Assembly (NCBI RefSeq): GCF_002272745.1
Contig: NZ_NPBD01000001.1
Location: forward strand, 1-64,000
DNA from: Terribacillus saccharophilus
GTDB taxonomy: Bacteria > Bacillota > Bacilli > Bacillales > Amphibacillaceae
Reading direction: 5' to 3'
DNA: 64,000 bases
This document shows positions 18,621 through 27,209 of the stretch, piece after piece; position 1 is the stretch's first letter; each line of letters starts with the position of its first letter. Under the pieces are notes generated by a model. It saw nothing but the letters and a program-made list of their open reading frames with translations, made no database searches and was not told the DNA's origin. The translations under genes and the position numbers were made by a program.

Positions 18621-19565
18621 TCAGTCATAGCGAATCCTCGGATCAAGGAATGCATACAAAAGATCGACGATTAAGTTGACTAGAACGTAAATCGCAGCGA
18701 TGAATAGCACGACGCCTTGAATCACCGGGTAATCCCGTCTGTGAATCGAGTCGATTAAAAGCTGCCCGATACCTGGGATGGTGAAAAGTGTTTCGATGAT
18801 AACCGTTCCGCCAAGCAAACCTGCCACTGTAGCACCGAGAACAGTTGTTGTTGGGATGAGTGCATTGGAGAAAACGTGCTTCATCAATACATCACGTTCA
18901 CGAACGCCTTTCGCTCGTGCTGTTTTTGTATAATCCTGATTCACGGAATCAAGCATGCTGTCCCGCAGCATTCGGGCAATGATACCGATTTCTACTAATG
19001 CCAGCACGAAAGCAGGCAGCAGCAAATGGTAAATCCATGGCCCGAAGCCTTCCGCAAGCGGCATATAGCCGGCGACCGGGAAAATCGGGAATGTTACACC
19101 AAACACGAGCACAAGTAAAATCGCAAGCCAGAATTCTGGTATGGATACACCGAGAAGAGAGGCGTTAGTAAATATTGGATCCAGAATTGTTTTACGCAAG
19201 GACACAATCAGGATTGCTAGCGGAATGGAGATGATCAAAATAAAGAGCAGGGACAATACCATCAAACTAATAGTTGGTCCAAAGTTACCAAAGATGAGTT
19301 CCGTAACTGGCTGGGCAGAGTAGACACTCGTTCCTAGATCACCGGTGATGACTTGTTTGATCCAGTCGAAGAATTGGATATACAAAGGCTCATTCAAACC
19401 AAGCTGCTCTTCCAGCTGTGCAATGGCTTCCGGTGAAGCGTCTTCTCCAAGGATGATGAAGGCTGGATTTCCAGGTGTCAGGTGGACGAGCAGGAATACA
19501 ATGATGCTGACGACAAGCATAACCGGTATGACAGATAGTAGCCTGCGGATCGTGTAATTAAGCAC
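18621..19565 (-). CDS. Oligopeptide-type ABC transporter permease (OppB/DppB-like)
   Basis: 314 residues with six membrane helices. The opening LNYTIRRLLSVIPVMLVVS, the GLNEPLYIQFFDWI periplasmic-side segment and the EAA-like loop TARAKGVRERDVLMKHVFSNALIP define the OppB/DppB family. A GTG at 19574 would overlap the ribosome site itself; AAAGGAG with an eight-base gap fits GTG 19565. The gene follows the solute-binding protein after an intercistronic hairpin. Confidence 0.9.
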   Translation of the reverse strand: MLNYTIRRLLSVIPVMLVVSIIVFLLVHLTPGNPAFIILGEDASPEAIAQLEEQLGLNEPLYIQFFDWIKQVITGDLGTSVYSAQPVTELIFGNFGPTISLMVLSLLFILIISIPLAILIVSLRKTILDPIFTNASLLGVSIPEFWLAILLVLVFGVTFPIFPVAGYMPLAEGFGPWIYHLLLPAFVLALVEIGIIARMLRDSMLDSVNQDYTKTARAKGVRERDVLMKHVFSNALIPTTTVLGATVAGLLGGTVIIETLFTIPGIGQLLIDSIHRRDYPVIQGVVLFIAAIYVLVNLIVDLLYAFLDPRIRYD

Positions 19566-19595
19566 GTAAGTCACTCCTTTATTTAGAAATGGAAG

Positions 19596-19626
19596 AAAAT
19601 CGCCAGCGGTAACGCAGGCGATTTTC
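19596..19626 (-). terminator. Intercistronic hairpin inside the transporter operon
   Basis: On the minus strand AAATCGCCTGCG / CGCTGGCGATTT (one bulge-like mismatch) followed by TTCTTCC. It stands between the solute-binding protein and the permeases and may attenuate distal genes or protect the upstream mRNA. Confidence 0.6.
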
Positions 19627-19634
19627 TCGGGGCA

Positions 19635-21221
19635 TTACTGTGATTTCCATGTATTCCAAAAGCGAGGACCATACCAATCATCATAATCCTGCAACTTGGA
19701 AGTGCGTGCATCCAGAGTGGAAAGGTTGCTTACTTTCTCAAATGGAAGCTCGTCATAGATCGTCTTGTTCAGCTCAGCGAGAATCTCTTGCTGGGCTGCT
19801 TCATCTTCTGCTTCACCCCACTGTGCGATAAGCTCCTGCCAGCGTTCGCTGTTGTACCAGCCGCTACTGTTGGAATCCTGGCTTACTACACCAGCTTGGT
19901 TAGGCGAGAAGAATGGAGACCAGCCGACTACGACCATATCCCAGTTAGCGCCATCGCTCCATTTTTCCAGGTAAGTTGCCCATTCATAGGACTCCAGCTC
20001 AACGTTGAAACCGACTGCTTCAAGCTGCTGTTCTGCGATTTCGGCAATTTTCTTATACTCTGCGTGGTCATTAGAGAAGATGATTTTAACTGGCTGCCCA
20101 TTATAGGAGCTCTCCTCAAGCAGTCTTTTAGCTTCATCCTGATCAAATGCCTCGAAGTTATCGATGTTTTCATCTGAGTAAAGAGCTGTCTGATCTGGTG
20201 TAAACAAGGCACCATCTAAATTATAAAACTCGCTGTTGCCGTAAGTTGCTTTGGCGATGGCTTCTTTATCAAGTGCAGCATGCAGTGCTTCTCTGACCTT
20301 GATATCATCGAAAGGTGCTTCTGATTTATCCGGTGTAATGACAGAATAGCCATTGCTAGAAATTGCTGGTTCGACATTTGGTGTCGTATCAACTACATCG
20401 TACAAGTCAAGCGGAATGGACTGTACGTAATCATATAGATCTGTCTTCAAACCGTTAAGCATAACTTGCGGGTCTTTTACGATTTTAAAGTGAATCGTAT
20501 CGAGGTATGCAGTTTTCTTACCTGTCAAACCGCCCCAGTCTTCTTCTTCACGGGATTGATAGTCTTCGAATTTGGATAGGACAATCTCATTTCCGCGCTT
20601 CCAAGAATCAAATTGGAATGGACCTGTACCGATCAGCTGCTCGTTTGTAAGCGGCTGTTCACCTGCAGATTCAGCAATATCAGCTGGAATGATGACAGCT
20701 GATGCTTTTGGTGCAGACATATCAGTAAGCAAAGCGGTATAAGGATCATTTAGCGTAATAACCAATGTCAGGTTGTCTGTTGCTTCGACTGAATCAACAT
20801 GCGTTGCAGTGATCTTACCGACAGAGGAGACCTTGAGCCAGCGATCGATTGAAGCCTTCGCGTCTTGAGCAGTTACGTCTTGCCCGTTGTGGAATTTCAG
20901 TCCATCACGAAGCGTTATCGTGTAGGTCTTTTTATCATCACTAACAGTGTAATCGTCAGCAAGCAAAGGGCGTACTTGATAATCATGATCTAATGCAAAC
21001 AAACCCTCATAAATATGCCAGCCGATTTTTCTAGTAGCACTTTCTCCGGAATACATCCAGTCAAGCGTATCAGGATCAGCACTCATCGCAACGTTCAAGT
21101 CTCCGCCTTCCACGGGCTCTCCGCCGCTTGCGCTTGAACTGCTGCTGGAATTGCTGGAGCACCCGAAAAGGGCTACCGAGGCCATTAAGCCAAATAATAT
21201 AAGTGCAAATTTCTTATTCAA
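19635..21221 (-). CDS. Oligopeptide-type ABC transporter substrate-binding lipoprotein
   Basis: 528 residues, family 5 solute-binding protein. A lipoprotein signal peptide ends in the lipobox LFGC with Cys21 as the lipidated residue, then a Ser-rich linker. The body shows the family segments GGDLNVAMSADPDTLDW, DGLKFHNGQDVTAQD, LIGTGPFQF and VREALHAALDKEAIA. It captures the ligand outside the membrane and hands it to the OppBC-like permeases. The ligand is unknown; being second in an S-box operon behind an M20 hydrolase, it is probably a sulfur-containing peptide, acylated amino acid or similar compound. Confidence 0.92.
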   Translation of the reverse strand: MNKKFALILFGLMASVALFGCSSNSSSSSSASGGEPVEGGDLNVAMSADPDTLDWMYSGESATRKIGWHIYEGLFALDHDYQVRPLLADDYTVSDDKKTYTITLRDGLKFHNGQDVTAQDAKASIDRWLKVSSVGKITATHVDSVEATDNLTLVITLNDPYTALLTDMSAPKASAVIIPADIAESAGEQPLTNEQLIGTGPFQFDSWKRGNEIVLSKFEDYQSREEEDWGGLTGKKTAYLDTIHFKIVKDPQVMLNGLKTDLYDYVQSIPLDLYDVVDTTPNVEPAISSNGYSVITPDKSEAPFDDIKVREALHAALDKEAIAKATYGNSEFYNLDGALFTPDQTALYSDENIDNFEAFDQDEAKRLLEESSYNGQPVKIIFSNDHAEYKKIAEIAEQQLEAVGFNVELESYEWATYLEKWSDGANWDMVVVGWSPFFSPNQAGVVSQDSNSSGWYNSERWQELIAQWGEAEDEAAQQEILAELNKTIYDELPFEKVSNLSTLDARTSKLQDYDDWYGPRFWNTWKSQ

Positions 21222-21233
21222 TATACTTCCTCC

Positions 21234-22430
21234 TTAGCTTCCCAATAACGAGAATACAATTTTCGTAAATGCTTTTTCTGTGATAAGCAAAGCTTGCTCA
21301 TCGATGTCAAACTTAGGATGATGATGGGGATAATGTGTGGCAGTATCCTCATTGCGGGAGCCAACTTTAAAGAAGCTTCCTGGTTTCTCTTGTAAGTAAT
21401 AAGCAAAATCTTCTGCTCCCATCCCAGTTTCAAGTGGGATTACTTGTTCTTCACCGAATTCTTCGGCAAAAAGACGCTGCAAAAGTGCAGTTTCTTCCGG
21501 ATGGTTGTAAAGAGCGGGATAGCCATGCAGATAGTCGATCGAATAAGTCGCGCCGAACCCAGTTGCGATACCGGCTACAATGGACTCGATTTGCTTTCTC
21601 ACCTGCTGACGGATGTCGGCGTTGAATGTCCGTACTGTTCCTTCTAATCTAGCGGTGTCCGGAATAACATTGAATGCTTGGCCAGACTGGAACACACCAA
21701 GTGTCACGACTGCTGATTCCAGCGGGTTGACTCTGCGGCTGACAATCTTCTGTAGGGCGCTAACAATATCACTTCCGATTACAATTGGATCGACAGCCTC
21801 ATGAGGAGCTGCGCCATGACCGCCTTTTCCTTGGATGGTAATCGCAAATTTATCGACTGCAGCCATTTTGAAGCCTTTGCCAACACCGATCTTTCCGAGA
21901 GGGGCAGCCGAATTAAGGTGGGCACCGTAAACATAGTCCACACCATCAAGTGCACCATCTTCTATCATCGCTTTCGCACCGCCTGGCGGAACTTCCTCGG
22001 CTGGCTGGAACAGTAAAACCACTTTGCCATTAAGGCTGTCCTTGTGCTTAATCAATGCTTTGGCAGTTCCGAGCAATGCAGCAGTATGGCCGTCATGACC
22101 GCAAGCATGCATCACGCCGGCTGTCTTGGATCGATACGCTGTTTCTTTTTCATCTTCTATCGGCAGGGCATCGAAATCAGCACGAAGAGCAATCGTAGGT
22201 CCTGCTGCTTTTCCTGCAAGTGTAGCTACGATGCCATAGCCACCGATGTTTGTCTGGATATTTTCATAGCCAAAGCTACGCAGTTTTTCAGCGATGAAAC
22301 GGGCTGTCTCCGTTTCCTGAAAACTCAATTCTGGATGCTGATGCAAATAACGTCTCCACTCAACTACTTCTGCGAAATTGTCTTCTAATTCCGTATGTAC
22401 TTCCGCAAGCGTCTGCTTAATCTGTTCCAT
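21234..22430 (-). CDS. M20/M40-family amidohydrolase (N-acyl-L-amino acid amidohydrolase type)
   Basis: 398 residues. Motifs RRYLHQHPELSFQE, ALRADFDALPI, MHACGHDGHTA with the metal-binding Cys and His, QPAEEVPPGGA and GGHGAAPH of the lid domain, and TGMGAEDFAYY near the end mark the aminoacylase/YxeP-like branch. It removes acyl groups from amino acids, or cleaves small amides. First gene of the six-gene leftward operon; a SAM riboswitch precedes it. In B. subtilis related enzymes deacetylate N-acetyl sulfur amino acids, so release of cysteine- or methionine-type compounds after import is the likely job here. ATG at 22430; the adjacent sequence offers only a modest ribosome site (AGGGGG). Confidence 0.87.
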   Translation of the reverse strand: MEQIKQTLAEVHTELEDNFAEVVEWRRYLHQHPELSFQETETARFIAEKLRSFGYENIQTNIGGYGIVATLAGKAAGPTIALRADFDALPIEDEKETAYRSKTAGVMHACGHDGHTAALLGTAKALIKHKDSLNGKVVLLFQPAEEVPPGGAKAMIEDGALDGVDYVYGAHLNSAAPLGKIGVGKGFKMAAVDKFAITIQGKGGHGAAPHEAVDPIVIGSDIVSALQKIVSRRVNPLESAVVTLGVFQSGQAFNVIPDTARLEGTVRTFNADIRQQVRKQIESIVAGIATGFGATYSIDYLHGYPALYNHPEETALLQRLFAEEFGEEQVIPLETGMGAEDFAYYLQEKPGSFFKVGSRNEDTATHYPHHHPKFDIDEQALLITEKAFTKIVFSLLGS

Positions 22431-22488
22431 TTTCTAACCCCCTGTAATAATCTTGATATTTCCTATATAAATAATCGGAATTAATGCT

Positions 22489-22645
22489 AAAAAAAGACCC
22501 TCTTCCAGACAGAAGAGGGTCTTTTAAAGATTTTCCGCTCTTCTTATCTTCAGTGTTAAACACCTGGAATTAGCACAGTGCTGCGTTTGGCAGCCTGTTG
22601 CTTTGGTTTCGTTGGGCCATTCCCTCCACCAATCTCGATAAGAAA
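22489..22645 (-). ncRNA. SAM-I (S-box) riboswitch with terminator, controlling the hydrolase-transporter operon
   Basis: Minus strand: TTCTTATCGAGATTGGTGGAGG, GAATGGCCC, ACGAAACC..AGCAACAGGCTGCC, GGTG and GAAGATAAGAAG close P1; then AGACCCTCTTCTG / CAGAAGAGGGTCT-like stem (22489-22525) with a long T run. The core GGAGGGAATGGCCC and GCAACA are characteristic. Confidence 0.93.
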
Positions 22646-22662
22646 TATTAGTTGTAAGGAAA

Positions 22663-22691
22663 AGGATAGACCGAAAAGTTCTAGGTGTCAA
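22663..22691 (-). promoter_or_regulatory. Sigma-A promoter of the leftward S-box operon
   Basis: Minus strand TTGACA (22691-22686), 17-base spacer, TATCCT (22668-22663). Confidence 0.75.
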
Positions 22692-22784
22692 TCCTATTTT
22701 TTGTCACTGTTTCTCCTGGTTGGCATAACTATGCTAAAAATTCCATTAGAGAAAGATTTATTTGGCAGAAAATTTAAATAATGC

Positions 22785-22812
22785 TTGACTGTATATTTTT
22801 CTGTGATAACAT
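22785..22812 (+). promoter_or_regulatory. Sigma-A promoter of the metI operon
   Basis: TTGACT (22785-22790), 16-base spacer, TAACAT (22807-22812) with a TGA extended -10. It lies about 30 bases before the riboswitch. Confidence 0.65.
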
Positions 22813-22841
22813 AGCTTTAACATTAAAAATTATATAGAACT

Positions 22842-23000
22842 TTCTTATCAAGAGAGACGGAGGGAATTGGCCCAGTGATGTCTCAGCAACCAGTCTGAGA
22901 AGACACGGTGCTAAATCCAAAAGGTATCCGCCTTAAAGATAAGAAGCTGATTCGGTCATGACTGAACCTTCTTCCTTTTTGGGGAGAAGGTTCTTTTTTT
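22842..23000 (+). ncRNA. SAM-I (S-box) riboswitch with terminator, controlling metI-metC-metE-like
   Basis: TTCTTATCAAGAGAGACGGAGG, GAATTGGCCC, GATGTCTCAGCAACC, CACGGTGCTAAATCC and AAAGATAAGAAG give the full S-box core; GAACCTTCTT / AGAAGGTTC and a T run (22964-23000) form the terminator. It is head to head with the S-box at 22489-22645. Confidence 0.96.
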
Positions 23001-23025
23001 GTTGAATAGAAGGGTGAGAAGCGGT

Positions 23026-24126
23026 ATGGGAAATAGCTTAGAAACAACATTCGTGCAGCTTGGGAATCGCAGTGATAGAGCGACAGGGGCAGTCAATCCG
23101 CCAGTTTATCTGTCTACTGCATATGCACACAGTGGAATCGGCGAATCAACCGGCTATGATTATTCTCGGACGAAGAATCCCACTCGTTCTGTCCTGGAAG
23201 AAGGATTTGCAAAGCTCGAAAAAGGTGACCGGGCATTTGCTTGCAGCTCAGGCATGGCAGCAATCCAGCTCGTATTGTCCCTTTTTCGTTCAGGCGATTC
23301 ATTGCTTGTACCAGCGGATATTTATGGAGGGACCTATCGACTGTTTGATTTCTATTCAGATGCATATGACGTATCACCGGTGTATGCGTCTTTTCATTCC
23401 GTCGAAGAGACTGCGGAATTGATAACGGATGATACAAAAGCAATTTTCCTTGAAACACCGACAAACCCGCTTATGCAGGAAATTGATATTGCTGCTTATG
23501 CGCAGCTGGCAAAAGCACATAACCTGCTGTTAATTGTTGATAACACGTTTCTGACACCATATTACCAGCAGCCACTTACAGAAGGCGCAGATATCGTCAT
23601 CCATAGTGCGACGAAATATATCGGCGGTCACAACGACGTTTTAGCTGGTCTTGTTGTGAGTAAAGGCAGCGATCTATCAGATAGGTTAGCTGTATTGCAT
23701 AACGGTACGGGAGCTGTCTTGTCTCCACTCGATTCCTGGCTCCTCATCCGCGGCTTGAAGACGCTGCCGCTTCGAATGCGGCAGCACCAAGCAAATGCAC
23801 AGCGTATCGCAGATTACCTGGCAGAGGAGCCAAAGGTGAAAGATGTCCTGTATACAGGCAAAGGTGGAATGCTCTCGTTTCGCATGCAAGACAGCAGCTG
23901 GATCGATACATTCCTTCGAAGCCTGAACATCATTACATTTGCCGAAAGCCTTGGCGGAGTGGAAAGCTTCATCACGTATCCTACAACACAGACACATGCG
24001 GATATTCCTATTGAGGAGAGAGAAGCCAGAGGAATTTGCGATTGTCTGCTTCGTTTCTCGGTTGGAATTGAAGAAGCGGAGGATTTGATTGGTGATTTAC
24101 AGCAAGCATTCGCCAAACTGGATTAG
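23026..24126 (+). CDS. metI: Cystathionine gamma-synthase / O-acetylhomoserine thiolyase
   Basis: 366 residues, PLP-dependent Cys/Met metabolism family. The PLP-binding Lys is near residue 197 in SATKYIGGHND; SSGMAAIQ, YGGTYR and ETPTNPLMQ are the other cofactor contacts. GNRSDRATGAVNPPVYLSTAY and the run LRMRQHQANAQ closely follow B. subtilis MetI, which makes cystathionine from O-acetylhomoserine and cysteine and also works with sulfide. The frame is open from 22999, but GAAGGGTGAG fits ATG 23026. First gene after the S-box, 11 bases before metC. Confidence 0.94.
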   Translation: MGNSLETTFVQLGNRSDRATGAVNPPVYLSTAYAHSGIGESTGYDYSRTKNPTRSVLEEGFAKLEKGDRAFACSSGMAAIQLVLSLFRSGDSLLVPADIYGGTYRLFDFYSDAYDVSPVYASFHSVEETAELITDDTKAIFLETPTNPLMQEIDIAAYAQLAKAHNLLLIVDNTFLTPYYQQPLTEGADIVIHSATKYIGGHNDVLAGLVVSKGSDLSDRLAVLHNGTGAVLSPLDSWLLIRGLKTLPLRMRQHQANAQRIADYLAEEPKVKDVLYTGKGGMLSFRMQDSSWIDTFLRSLNIITFAESLGGVESFITYPTTQTHADIPIEEREARGICDCLLRFSVGIEEAEDLIGDLQQAFAKLD

Positions 24127-24137
24127 GAGGTCATCTA

Positions 24138-25310
24138 ATGGAAGAACAACATGCAGAAACGACGTGTATACGGGGATCATACAAAGAGCAGCGGACTGGC
24201 GCGGTGAATGTGCCGATTTATCTATCATCAACCTTTCATCAGGAAAGCTTCGATGATTTCGGGCCATTTGATTACAGTCGTTCCGGCAATCCGACACGTG
24301 AGGCTCTTGAGAAGAAAGCGGCAGAATTGGAAGGAGGGACAGATGCTTTCGCATGTTCATCTGGCATGGCGGCAATTTCGTCAGCATTCATGCTGCTTTC
24401 GGCAGGTGATCATGTAATTGTAACCGAGGATGTATACGGTGGAACGTATCGTTTTGTGACAGAGATCCTTCCGAAATTCCAGATTAGTCATTCCTTCGTA
24501 GATTTATCCGATTTGGGTGCTGTTGAAGCAGCTGTACGGCCTAATACGAAAGTCATTTATCTGGAAACACCGTCAAATCCCTGTTTAAAGGTGACAGACA
24601 TCCGGGCAGTTGTACGGATAGCGAAGCAAAGCAATTGTTTGACTTTCTTAGACAATACATTTTTGACTCCGCTGTATCAGCAGCCATTAGCACTCGGTGT
24701 GGATGTGGTCATCCACAGTGCAACCAAGTTTCTGTCGGGGCACAGTGATATTATCGCCGGACTGCTGATTACAAAGGATGCAGCACTGGGAGAGCGACTG
24801 GCCTTCATTCAGAACACATTCGGTGCCATTCTTGGTGCTCAGGATAGCTATTTGCTGCTCCAAGGAATAAAGACGTTAGGTACAAGATTGCGACAGTCGA
24901 CTGGAACAGCCGAGAGGATAGCTTTGTTCCTGCAGGAGCATCCGCTTGTAAAAGATGTTTTCTATCCTGGCTTGCCTACCCATAACGGACATGACATACA
25001 TACCGGGCAGGCCAGTGGAAATGGAGCAGTACTATCGTTTGCACTGTCGAGTAGGGAGCATGCCAAGATTTTTGTGGAACAGCTTCGCATTCCGATCTTC
25101 GCCGTTAGCCTCGGTGCAGTAGAATCCATTCTTTCGTATCCGACTGCGATGTCACATGCTGCCATGCCGGAAGCTGAGCGAAAGAAACGAGGTATAACAG
25201 ATGGGCTCTTACGTTTATCTGTCGGCCTGGAGCATGTGGAGGATCTCATAGGAGATCTGCAGCATGCCTTGAAGGCTGCTGAACGATTAACAGAAAAAGT
25301 AGAAAACTAA
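24138..25310 (+). CDS. metC: Cystathionine beta-lyase
   Basis: 390 residues, same fold as MetI. The PLP Lys lies in SATKFLSGHSD, with CSSGMAAISSAF and DVYGGTYRF around the cofactor. TGAVNVPIYLSSTFHQ and the position directly after metI identify the partner that cleaves cystathionine to homocysteine, pyruvate and ammonia. ATG follows AGGAGG. Together with the next gene the pathway from O-acetylhomoserine to methionine is complete in this operon. Confidence 0.93.
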   Translation: MEEQHAETTCIRGSYKEQRTGAVNVPIYLSSTFHQESFDDFGPFDYSRSGNPTREALEKKAAELEGGTDAFACSSGMAAISSAFMLLSAGDHVIVTEDVYGGTYRFVTEILPKFQISHSFVDLSDLGAVEAAVRPNTKVIYLETPSNPCLKVTDIRAVVRIAKQSNCLTFLDNTFLTPLYQQPLALGVDVVIHSATKFLSGHSDIIAGLLITKDAALGERLAFIQNTFGAILGAQDSYLLLQGIKTLGTRLRQSTGTAERIALFLQEHPLVKDVFYPGLPTHNGHDIHTGQASGNGAVLSFALSSREHAKIFVEQLRIPIFAVSLGAVESILSYPTAMSHAAMPEAERKKRGITDGLLRLSVGLEHVEDLIGDLQHALKAAERLTEKVEN

Positions 25311-25326
25311 AATGGGAGAGATGAAC

Positions 25327-26433
25327 ATGACAACGAAAACAAAAACGGCACCATTCAGAGCAGATCACGTAGGGAGCTTACTTCGTCCAGATGTGCTGCA
25401 CAAAGCAAGACAGCAATTCAAAGAAGGACAAATCAGCAAACAAGATCTTCGCGAAATAGAAACGTCAGAAATTAAAAGAATTGTCGACAAACAGATTGAA
25501 GTCGGATTGGAGCTTGTGACAGACGGAGAATTCCGGAGAAGATTCTGGCACACAGATTTCCTTGAGCACTTGAATGGTATCACGGGTTATGTTCCGGATA
25601 CCGGCTATTTGTTTAAAGGTGAGGAGACAGAGCGGTATAATATAAAAAATACTGGCAAAGTTTCGTTTAATCCGGATCACCCATTCATCGAGGATTATAA
25701 GGAATTCCAAGACATCGTCGCTGGCAGGGCAGTAGCTAAACAGACTATTCCTAGTCCGAATCAGCTCTTCCATACGGACATTCGTGATCATTCAATTTAT
25801 CCGGATATCGAAGATTTTGCAGCAGATGTAATCCAGGCTTACAAAGATGCCATCCAAGCCTTTTATGATGCGGGGGTACGCTATTTGCAGTTGGATGATG
25901 TTTACATTGCTACACTATCGTCTCCTGATGCGAAATTCGATGGAGAGCATTCCCGAGAATTCCTGATCGATTTGGCTCGCCGCGTAATTAATGATGTATT
26001 AGAAGGAAAGCCTGAGGATCTTACTGTGACAACGCATCTTTGTCGAGGAAACTACCGCTCCACTTATATGTTCGGAGGCAGCTATGACCTCATTGCTCAG
26101 GACCTATTAGCGAAGGAAAAAGTGGATGGATTCTTCCTCGAGTATGATGATGAGCGTTCAGGAACATTCGAACCTCTTAAATATATTCCGAGTGAAGGTC
26201 CAAGAGTAGTATTGGGCGTAGTAACTTCCAAGTTTGGAGAATTGGAAGATAAGAATGCCGTGATAAGCCGTATAGAAGAAGCGTCAAAATATATTCCTCT
26301 TGATCAGATCTGCTTAAGCCCGCAATGCGGATTTGCCTCCACTCATCATGGCAATAAACTGACAGAGGAAGAACAATGGGAGAAACTGCGCTTTATCGTT
26401 GATGTTGCGAATACAGTTTGGCCAAAAGATTAA
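25327..26433 (+). CDS. Methionine synthase C-terminal-type protein (YxjG/YxjH-like, B12-independent)
   Basis: 368 residues, corresponding to only the catalytic C-terminal barrel of MetE. Likely zinc ligands are His and Cys in THLCRGN, Glu in FLEYDDERSG and Cys in SPQCGF. FRADHVGSLLRP is the YxjG/YxjH opening. In Bacillus these short paralogues are S-box genes and are thought to methylate homocysteine, the methyl donor not being settled. ATGs at 25312 and 25321 come before GGGAGAG or within it, so ATG 25327 is chosen. Last gene of the operon. Confidence 0.87.
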   Translation: MTTKTKTAPFRADHVGSLLRPDVLHKARQQFKEGQISKQDLREIETSEIKRIVDKQIEVGLELVTDGEFRRRFWHTDFLEHLNGITGYVPDTGYLFKGEETERYNIKNTGKVSFNPDHPFIEDYKEFQDIVAGRAVAKQTIPSPNQLFHTDIRDHSIYPDIEDFAADVIQAYKDAIQAFYDAGVRYLQLDDVYIATLSSPDAKFDGEHSREFLIDLARRVINDVLEGKPEDLTVTTHLCRGNYRSTYMFGGSYDLIAQDLLAKEKVDGFFLEYDDERSGTFEPLKYIPSEGPRVVLGVVTSKFGELEDKNAVISRIEEASKYIPLDQICLSPQCGFASTHHGNKLTEEEQWEKLRFIVDVANTVWPKD

Positions 26434-26439
26434 ATGAGG

Positions 26440-26467
26440 AAAGCCGTCAATTTTGACGGCTTTTTTC
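26440..26467. terminator. Bidirectional terminator
   Basis: AAAGCCGTCAA / TTGACGGCTTT with T run, between the met operon and the convergent acetyltransferase. Confidence 0.9.
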
Positions 26468-26469
26468 AT

Positions 26470-27009
26470 TTACTCAATATCTTTAATGCGCTTCGCTGGG
26501 TTACCAGCGACAATCGTATTTGGTGGTACATCTTTCGTTACGACAGAACCTGCTGCCACAATGGAATTATCTCCGATGGTGACGCCGGCTAGTATAGTAC
26601 AGCTTCCGCCGATCCAAACATCATTTCCAATTGTAATTGGAATGGCATAACCGTCTTTTGTCCTGTCAACTGGCTGTATAGAGTGACCTGCTGTATAAAT
26701 TCCGACATTAGGTCCGATCATGCAATTATCTCCAATAATGACTTTTGCCATATCAAGAACGGTGAAATTGAATCCAGCATAGAAATTTTCTCCTACTTCA
26801 ATGTTATATCCCAAATCACAGTGAAAGTTATGCTCGATGGAAATCTGCTGACCACATTTTCCGAGCAGTTCCTTTAACAATTCTTCTCTCTTCGTTTCTT
26901 CATCTGGAGAGCAGGAATTGAATGCATATGTTAGTTTAGCCGCACGTTTTGATTTTTGTTTCAGGTCGGGAGTTCCTCTTAAATATGTTATCTTTTCTTC
27001 GTTTCCCAC
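26470..27009 (-). CDS. Sugar O-acetyltransferase (maltose/galactoside acetyltransferase-like)
   Basis: 179 residues, left-handed beta-helix made of hexapeptide repeats (GDNCMIGPNVGI, GNDVWIGGSCTI, GDNSIVAAGSVV). The catalytic His is in YTAGHSI and the N-terminal helix segment fits the Maa/LacA family, which moves acetyl from acetyl-CoA to the 6-OH of sugars. GTG start at 27009 after AGGTGA. Stand-alone gene; real acceptor unknown. The 200 bases upstream (27010-27209) show no recognisable site. Confidence 0.88.
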   Translation of the reverse strand: MGNEEKITYLRGTPDLKQKSKRAAKLTYAFNSCSPDEETKREELLKELLGKCGQQISIEHNFHCDLGYNIEVGENFYAGFNFTVLDMAKVIIGDNCMIGPNVGIYTAGHSIQPVDRTKDGYAIPITIGNDVWIGGSCTILAGVTIGDNSIVAAGSVVTKDVPPNTIVAGNPAKRIKDIE

Positions 27010-27209
27010 ACTAATTCACCTAGCTTTTTTGAATTTTTATCTATCTTAACATACTACCCTTAGGACATAAGGAAAATGGAAAGTAATTGGGAGTATTTAA
27101 TCCTAGTAGGAAAGTAGGCTTTTGAGAAAGCGGTTGCTTCATCGTCTCGCTGTTCGTTAGAATTGAATTGTTAATATTATTTGAACTTTGTAAATAAGAA
27201 GGTGACAGC

